Source of the DNA: JALHTV01 sp049510055
GTDB lineage: Bacteria > Planctomycetota > Phycisphaerae > SM23-33
Direction: 5' to 3'
DNA: 9,086 nucleotides
Assembly (NCBI GenBank): GCA_049510055.1
Contig: JBEKZI010000084.1
Location: forward strand, 1 to 9,086
Each line of letters opens with the position of its first letter. Within the stretch, counting starts at the first letter, position 1. The translations under genes were made by a program, and so were the position numbers. Positions 6,012 through 9,086 of the stretch are shown piece by piece. The notes beneath the pieces are model-generated. The model did no database searches, was not told the origin of the DNA, and worked only from the letters and a program-made list of their open reading frames with translations.

Positions 6012-6100
6012 GGAGGCGTAAGGGTGCGGCCTGGCCGCGGAGGAATAGTACTCGCTGTCTGCCTACCGTCAGGCAGGCTTTAGAAGCTAAGGAGAAAACC
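6012..6100 (+). ncRNA. Structured leader of pseudopilin 1 (cis-regulatory RNA candidate)
   Basis: Three hairpins in order. H1 is TGCGGC-ctg-GCCGCG (6025-6039) after AAGGG. H2 is CTGCCT-accgtc-AGGCAG (6059-6076), a member of the dispersed palindrome family. H3 is CTTTAG-aag-CTAAGG (6078-6092), whose 3' arm overlaps the AAGGAG ribosome binding site (6089-6094), 6 nt from the GTG start. The same order recurs before the two other pseudopilin genes. I do not recognise it as a described riboswitch class; no ligand is proposed. Confidence 0.55.
6059..6076. repeat. Dispersed palindromic repeat inside leader 1
   Basis: CTGCCTACCGTCAGGCAG has 6-bp perfect arms and a 6-bp centre; compare CTGCCTGCCGGCAGGCAG at 1161. 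It forms the middle hairpin of the leader. Confidence 0.65.
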
Positions 6101-6898
6101 GTGAGAAAGAAAGCCTTTACATTGGTGGAACTCTTGGTGGTGATTGCCATTATTGCCATGTTGATCGCGATGATCATGCCGTCCCTCAACGCGGCCAAGG
6201 ACGTGGTCAAGGTCACGTACTGTCGGAGCACGATCAACGCCCTGAACAAGAGCATCTTTGTGTACACGGAGAACAGCCGGGGGTACATGATGGTGTACAC
6301 GAACGATATGTATGGTGGGTATGCCAGGGCCGGGGAGCTTCCGTGGCACACCTATACGTGCTTCAACACCGCCAGCACCATAGACCCCAATACGGCCTTG
6401 TTTAGTGACGCCCGCGGCTTCGGTCGGATTTACGCGCTGAAGCTTCTGGCCCCCGCGGAGATGTTTTACTGTCCGTCTCCCAACGCCACGGACCAGCGCC
6501 AAAATCTTGACTATTATCCCAGGCCTTGGGGCACGGCGGCAGCCCCCGGATTCACCTACATCCGCAACAGTTACATGTGGAACCCGTGGGTATCGAAAAA
6601 TCCCGATGGGGCTCACTACGTATTCGACGATAGCCTGATGATGAGCCGCCATCCCAACAGTCGGTTCCTGACTTCCGACTTGCTGGATAGTTACGCGTCG
6701 GTGCGACACATGACGACCGTTTCCATGCAATGGAACATGGGTTTTACGGACGGCCACGTGTACACCTATGAAAGCGGCAGGTACCCCAGCACGTCGCTCT
6801 ACAACGTTTTCAAGCAACAGGTCGACACCAGCACGACGGATTGGCTCGATGCTTCCCTGGGATATAACGCCAAAGTTCGTTCCCTGCTGCCGCAGTAG
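6101..6898 (+). CDS. Prepilin-like secreted protein 1 (type II secretion pseudopilin family, DGHV tail)
   Basis: 265 residues. The N-terminus MRKKAFTLVELLVVIAIIA is a class III prepilin signal: two or three basic residues, a cleavage site predicted between Ala5 and Phe6, Glu10 at mature position 5, and a hydrophobic helix to about residue 27. A prepilin peptidase would process it and the product would be exported through a type II secretion or type IV pilus-like machine, none of which is in the window. The globular part has Cys41, Cys87 and Cys124 (FYCPSPN), and near the end RHMTTVS...GFTDGHVYTYESG, resembling the H-x9-DG signature of planctomycete DUF1559-type pseudopilins but with 13 residues between His and DG. 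The start is GTG with AAGGAG 6 nt upstream. It is one of three paralogues in tandem. The biological role is unknown; surface fibre or pseudopilus subunit is the simplest reading. Confidence 0.9.
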   Translation: MRKKAFTLVELLVVIAIIAMLIAMIMPSLNAAKDVVKVTYCRSTINALNKSIFVYTENSRGYMMVYTNDMYGGYARAGELPWHTYTCFNTASTIDPNTALFSDARGFGRIYALKLLAPAEMFYCPSPNATDQRQNLDYYPRPWGTAAAPGFTYIRNSYMWNPWVSKNPDGAHYVFDDSLMMSRHPNSRFLTSDLLDSYASVRHMTTVSMQWNMGFTDGHVYTYESGRYPSTSLYNVFKQQVDTSTTDWLDASLGYNAKVRSLLPQ

Positions 6899-6936
6899 GG
6901 GGAACCACGGGTTAGAGCCAATCGAGCAGAAAGAAA

Positions 6937-6972
6937 ACGGGCCGGACGGACGAGTCCGGCCCGTTCTTTTTT
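6937..6972 (+). terminator. Intrinsic terminator of pseudopilin 1
   Basis: ACGGGCCGGAC (6937-6947), loop GGACGA, GTCCGGCCCGT (6954-6964), then TCTTTTTT. The 11-bp perfect GC-rich stem plus T-run lies 38 nt after the stop codon. An almost identical terminator follows pseudopilin 2. Confidence 0.93.
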
Positions 6973-7177
6973 CTCACCGGTCTGCCGGGCCGGTTTTAAT
7001 GATCCAGTATTTACTCAACCAGGGGTCCCATCGCGTCGAAGTGAAAGACGGTTGAGGAAACCTGCCGCGGCCTCTGAAAAGCCTCTGGCCTGACGGTCAG
7101 CCTTTTTGGCGGCCTTGGGTACGGCGGACCTTTTCTCCGGAAGGGTGCAAAAACCTTGTTTTATTTGTGAGCAGGAT

Positions 7178-7207
7178 TTGCACGGCGTGAAAGTTAATTC
7201 ACATTAA
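7178..7207 (+). promoter_or_regulatory. Promoter/operator of pseudopilin 2
   Basis: TTGCAC (7178-7183, 4 of 6 to TTGACA), 18-bp spacer, CATTAA (7202-7207), with GTGAA-N6-TTCAC at 7187-7202 in the spacer. The segment is shared with pseudopilin 1, including the full inverted repeat and its 6-nt centre, while the flanking DNA has diverged. Confidence 0.45.
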
Positions 7208-7213
7208 TGCATA

Positions 7214-7341
7214 GAAGGCGTAAAGGGTGCGGCATAGCCGCGGAGGAGCCGTATTGCTGCCTGCCTGTCGGCAGGCAGGGCTAGGAGGAAGATAAATCCT
7301 ACCCGCCCTGTCGGCGGGCCTGAGAAGCTAAGGAGAGAGCC
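7214..7341 (+). ncRNA. Structured leader of pseudopilin 2 (cis-regulatory RNA candidate)
   Basis: H1 is TGCGGC-ata-GCCGCG (7228-7242) after AAAGGG. The middle region is enlarged: CCTGCCTG-tcgg-CAGGCAGG (7260-7279) and CCCGCC-ctgtc-GGCGGG (7302-7318). H3 is CCTGAG-aag-CTAAGG (7319-7333) with one mismatch. AAGGAG (7330-7335) is 6 nt from the ATG. H1, H3 and the ribosome binding site match the leaders at 6012 and 8498. Confidence 0.55.
7260..7279. repeat. Dispersed palindromic repeat inside leader 2
   Basis: CCTGCCTGTCGGCAGGCAGG has perfect 8-bp arms and a TCGG loop. It occupies the same place between H1 and H3 as the 6059-6076 copy does in leader 1. Confidence 0.7.
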
Positions 7342-8157
7342 ATGAGAAAGAAGGCTTTTACATTGGTGGAGCTTTTGGTGGTGATTTCCATTATTGCCTT
7401 GCTGATCGCGATGATCACCCCGGCCCTCAAGTCGGCCAAGGATGTGGTCAACCTGGCGTACTGCCAGAGCACGGTCAATGCCCTCAACAAGAGCGTGTTT
7501 GTGTACGCGGAAAATAGCCGAGGGTTTATGATGGTGTACGTGCACACACTGTATCCTAGCCACACGGGGTATCCCAAGGCCGCGGACAGTCCCTGGCACA
7601 GTTACCAGTGCTTCAATAGCAGCGGCGTCGACCCGAACACGGGAGTGATGAGCGACGCCCGCAATTTCGGTCTGGTTTACTCGATGAAGCTTCTGGCCCC
7701 CGCGACGATGTTTTACTGTCCGTCCCCCAACGCCTCGGACGCGCGCCAAAGCATCGACCATTACCCCACGCCTTGGGGCACGGCGATGGTGTCGGGAGAG
7801 AGCACCCTCCGCTGCAGCTACATGTGGAATCCGTGGGTTCACACGAACCCACTTTCGACAGGTAACTTCACGTACGACGATTCCCTGATGCTCAGCCGCC
7901 ATGACAATGCCCGGTTCCTGACCTCCGACCTGCTGGACGACTGGGCATCGATGCGCCACATGACGACCGTCTCCAACCGCTGGAACATGGGCTTTACGGA
8001 CGGCCACGTGTACACCTATGAAAGCGGCCAGTATCCCACCACGTCGCTCTACAGCTTTTTCATGCAACAGGACGACACCATCTGCGACTGCAGCCAGAGT
8101 TGGCTCGACTCCGTAAAGGGTTATAACACGAAGGTTCGTCCGCTGCTGCCGCAATAA
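7342..8157 (+). CDS. Prepilin-like secreted protein 2 (type II secretion pseudopilin family, DGHV tail)
   Basis: 271 residues, collinear with pseudopilin 1 over its whole length. The signal MRKKAFTLVELLVVISIIALL has the same Ala5-Phe6 cleavage site and Glu10. Shared globular landmarks are YCQSTVNALNKS (Cys41), Cys90, DPNTGVMSDARNFG, KLLAPATMFYCPSPN (Cys126), MWNPWV, LMLSRHDNARFLTSDLLD, and RHMTTVSNRWNMGFTDGHVYTYESG. Variable stretches lie at about 67-90, 146-160 and near the C-terminus. It has three additional cysteines: Cys158 and a Cys248-x-Cys250 pair (ICDC) near the end, absent from copy 1. ATG start with AAGGAG 6 nt upstream. It has its own leader and terminator, so it is transcribed independently of its neighbours. 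Confidence 0.9.
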   Translation: MRKKAFTLVELLVVISIIALLIAMITPALKSAKDVVNLAYCQSTVNALNKSVFVYAENSRGFMMVYVHTLYPSHTGYPKAADSPWHSYQCFNSSGVDPNTGVMSDARNFGLVYSMKLLAPATMFYCPSPNASDARQSIDHYPTPWGTAMVSGESTLRCSYMWNPWVHTNPLSTGNFTYDDSLMLSRHDNARFLTSDLLDDWASMRHMTTVSNRWNMGFTDGHVYTYESGQYPTTSLYSFFMQQDDTICDCSQSWLDSVKGYNTKVRPLLPQ

Positions 8158-8197
8158 GGGTGGATCGCCGGTAAAGTCCACCAGAGCTGAAAGAAAT

Positions 8198-8232
8198 CGG
8201 GCCGGACAGGTAAGTCCGGCCCGTTCTTTTTT
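8198..8232 (+). terminator. Intrinsic terminator of pseudopilin 2
   Basis: CGGGCCGGAC (8198-8207), loop AGGTAA, GTCCGGCCCG (8214-8223), then TTCTTTTTT. Stem and tail match the terminator at 6937 with only the loop changed. Confidence 0.93.
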
Positions 8233-8237
8233 GTCGC

Positions 8238-8294
8238 GGCCTGCCATTGACTGGCGGCAGACAGCCGCCGTCAGGCAGGCCTGCCTATGGGCAG
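8238..8294. repeat. Composite palindrome
   Basis: GGCCTGCC (8238-8245) pairs with GGCAGGCC (8274-8281). Inside, TGAC/GTCA and GGCGGC/GCCGCC pair around the loop AGACA, making an 18-bp stem with two small bulges. CTGCC-tatg-GGCAG (8281-8294) follows directly. Its CTGCC/GGCAG arms tie it to the dispersed palindrome family. Confidence 0.6.
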
Positions 8295-8462
8295 ATTCCG
8301 CGGTCGCAAGCCCCACCGCGCCGACGAAGTAAAAAACGGCCTGGAAAATTTATTGTGGCCCCCACAAGGTCTTTGTTGTAACTTCATTCTTTGAATGTTC
8401 TTAGCACAGTCAGCCGCTTCCCTCTGGTGCATAAAAACCTTGATTTTGTCCGTCGGCAGGCC

Positions 8463-8491
8463 TTGCTGGTATAAAAGCTTGTGTGTATAAT
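8463..8491 (+). promoter_or_regulatory. Sigma-70-like promoter of pseudopilin 3
   Basis: TTGCTG (8463-8468), 17-bp spacer and a perfect TATAAT (8486-8491), the best promoter match in the window. It predicts a start near 8498 and a leader of about 90 nt. Confidence 0.7.
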
Positions 8492-8497
8492 ATGTTT

Positions 8498-8589
8498 TAG
8501 TTGCAAAGGGTGCGCGGGTGAGCCGCGCAGGAGTGGCGTTGGCTGTTCTCGCAAGATACGCCCATACCTTAGAAGCTAAGGAGAAAGTA
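8498..8589 (+). ncRNA. Structured leader of pseudopilin 3 (cis-regulatory RNA candidate)
   Basis: H1 is TGCGCGG-gtgag-CCGCGCA (8511-8529) after AAAGGG. H2 is GGCGT (8535-8539) pairing with ACGCC (8558-8562), unrelated in sequence to the palindromes of leaders 1 and 2. H3 is CCTTAG-aag-CTAAGG (8567-8581), a perfect 6-bp stem overlapping AAGGAG (8578-8583). Spacing to the ATG is again 6 nt. Confidence 0.55.
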
Positions 8590-9086
8590 ATGAAAAAGAA
8601 GGCCTTTACGTTGGTGGAACTCTTGGTGGTGATTTCCATCATCGCCTTGCTGATTGCACTGCTGATCCCATCCCTCAGTGCGGCCAAAGACGTGGTCAGG
8701 ACCACGTACTGCAGGAGCACGATCAATGCCCTCAACAAGAGCGTGTTTGTGTACGCGGAAAATAGCCGAGGGTTCATGATGGTGTACCAGCACCATATCT
8801 ATTCCAGTAAGACCACGGGCTCGTATGCTTCTGCCCCGGAGAATCCGTGGAAAACTTACGCGTGCTTCCAGGGTGGCAACATCGATCCGAACACGGGGGT
8901 GTTTGCGGATGCCCGCGGCTTCGGGATTGTTTACGCCGAGAAGCTTCTGGCCCCCGCGGAGATGTTTTATTGCCCGGACCCCAACCCCAGGGATCAGCGC
9001 CAGAACATCGACCATTACGGCAAGCCTTGGGGTACGCAGGTCGCATCGGATTCCGGCTACATTCGCAACAGTTATATGTGGAACCC
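8590..9086 (+). CDS. Prepilin-like secreted protein 3, partial (C-terminus beyond window)
   Basis: The first 165 residues of a third paralogue, cut by the right edge. MKKKAFTLVELLVVISIIALLIALL is the prepilin signal, again with Ala5 before the cleavage site and Glu10. Conserved landmarks are YCRSTINALNKSVFVYAENSRGFMM (Cys41), Cys92, IDPNTGVFADARGFG, KLLAPAEMFYCPDPN (Cys128) and YIRNSYMWNP. The segment after Cys41 is nearly identical to copy 2, while the end visible here (RNSYMWN) follows copy 1. The DGHV region, the stop codon and any terminator lie outside the window. ATG 8590 is fixed by AAGGAG at 8578-8583 and by alignment with the other two copies. Confidence 0.9.
   Translation, partial: MKKKAFTLVELLVVISIIALLIALLIPSLSAAKDVVRTTYCRSTINALNKSVFVYAENSRGFMMVYQHHIYSSKTTGSYASAPENPWKTYACFQGGNIDPNTGVFADARGFGIVYAEKLLAPAEMFYCPDPNPRDQRQNIDHYGKPWGTQVASDSGYIRNSYMWN

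Larger units (their letters stand above)
5745..6100 (+). other. Intergenic block upstream of pseudopilin 1 (duplicated before pseudopilin 2)
   Basis: This 356-bp gap holds no gene. In order: a terminator-like hairpin after ispG (5782-5803), a block from about 5787 that is repeated almost base for base before pseudopilin 2 (TTTTAAT...GTATTTACT...GGGGTCCCATCGCGTCGAA), a promoter/operator segment (5976-6005), and the leader RNA element with the ribosome binding site (6012-6100). The part 5830-5960 is conserved in outline between the two copies but I see no defined element in it. Confidence 0.7.
6899..7341 (+). other. Intergenic block upstream of pseudopilin 2
   Basis: This 443-bp gap has no gene. 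It holds the terminator of pseudopilin 1 (6937-6972), the second copy of the duplicated upstream block (about 6981-7207), a promoter/operator segment, and a longer leader with two extra palindromes (7260-7318). A small hairpin GGcCTGA-cgg-TCAGCC followed by T5 (7087-7107) is present here but not in the first copy; it could act as a weak terminator or attenuator. Confidence 0.65.
8158..8589 (+). other. Intergenic block upstream of pseudopilin 3
   Basis: A 432-bp gap without a gene. It contains the terminator of pseudopilin 2, a long composite palindrome (8238-8294), an AT-rich stretch (8341-8400 has 23 G/C in 60 by hand count, far below the coding regions on the left), a strong promoter candidate (8463-8491) and the leader element. 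The shared upstream block of copies 1 and 2 is absent here. Confidence 0.65.

Noticed and set aside
6012..6100. c-di-GMP riboswitch (GEMM) in the pseudopilin leaders
   Set aside because: Attractive because pilin-type genes are common targets, but the GCAAACC and GACGCAAAGCC type core segments are not present.
7204..8316. Long open frame of 370 codons on the minus strand over pseudopilin 2
   Set aside because: It is antisense to a gene with clear protein motifs, has low-complexity His/Arg/Val-rich sequence without a recognisable domain, and similar minus-strand frames occur over copies 1 and 3 because of shared codon use.
1..9086. CRISPR array, tRNA or rRNA genes, transposase, phage or toxin-antitoxin genes
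   Set aside because: Read for on both strands; no regularly spaced repeats, no cloverleaf with CCA-end features, and no matching protein motifs were seen.

Overview
The window is GC-rich bacterial DNA that looks like a member of the Planctomycetota, probably Phycisphaerae or a relative. This placement is inferred from the style of the HNH protein, the short PyrE, the EGxGG-type phosphohexomutase and the multiplied prepilin-like proteins with a DG-H-V tail. It is not based on any database search.

Left part (1-5744): compact housekeeping genes, mostly single transcription units with their own promoter-like sequences. On the minus strand lies the N-terminal 343 residues of a phosphoglucosamine/phosphohexose mutase, cut by the window edge. 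Divergent from it, on the plus strand, are an HNH nuclease-fold protein and a two-helix membrane protein with a bacterial PH domain. A YbaK-type aminoacyl-tRNA deacylase (minus) converges on the PH gene. Orotate phosphoribosyltransferase (pyrE), a membrane-anchored thioredoxin-fold protein without catalytic cysteines, and ispG (MEP isoprenoid pathway) follow on the plus strand. These genes share no single pathway.

Right part (about 5782-9086): a head-to-tail array of three paralogous prepilin-like genes (265 aa, 271 aa and a third cut by the window end). Each is a self-contained cassette. Copies 1 and 2 share a roughly 320-440 bp upstream block with a conserved promoter/operator segment, and each ends in a strong intrinsic terminator of almost identical sequence. 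Copy 3 has a different upstream region and a good TATAAT promoter. All three mRNAs begin with the same type of leader: AAGGGTGCG opening a GC-rich hairpin, a variable middle hairpin, and a small hairpin whose 3' arm runs into the AAGGAG ribosome binding site, always 6 nt from the start codon. The first hairpin shows compensatory changes between copies. This leader plus the cassette array is the most unusual thing in the window.

Small palindromes built on CTGCC...GGCAG (for example CTGCCTGCCGGCAGGCAG) are scattered through the intergenic regions and have entered the middle hairpin of the leaders. I saw no tRNA, rRNA, CRISPR array, transposase or phage gene.
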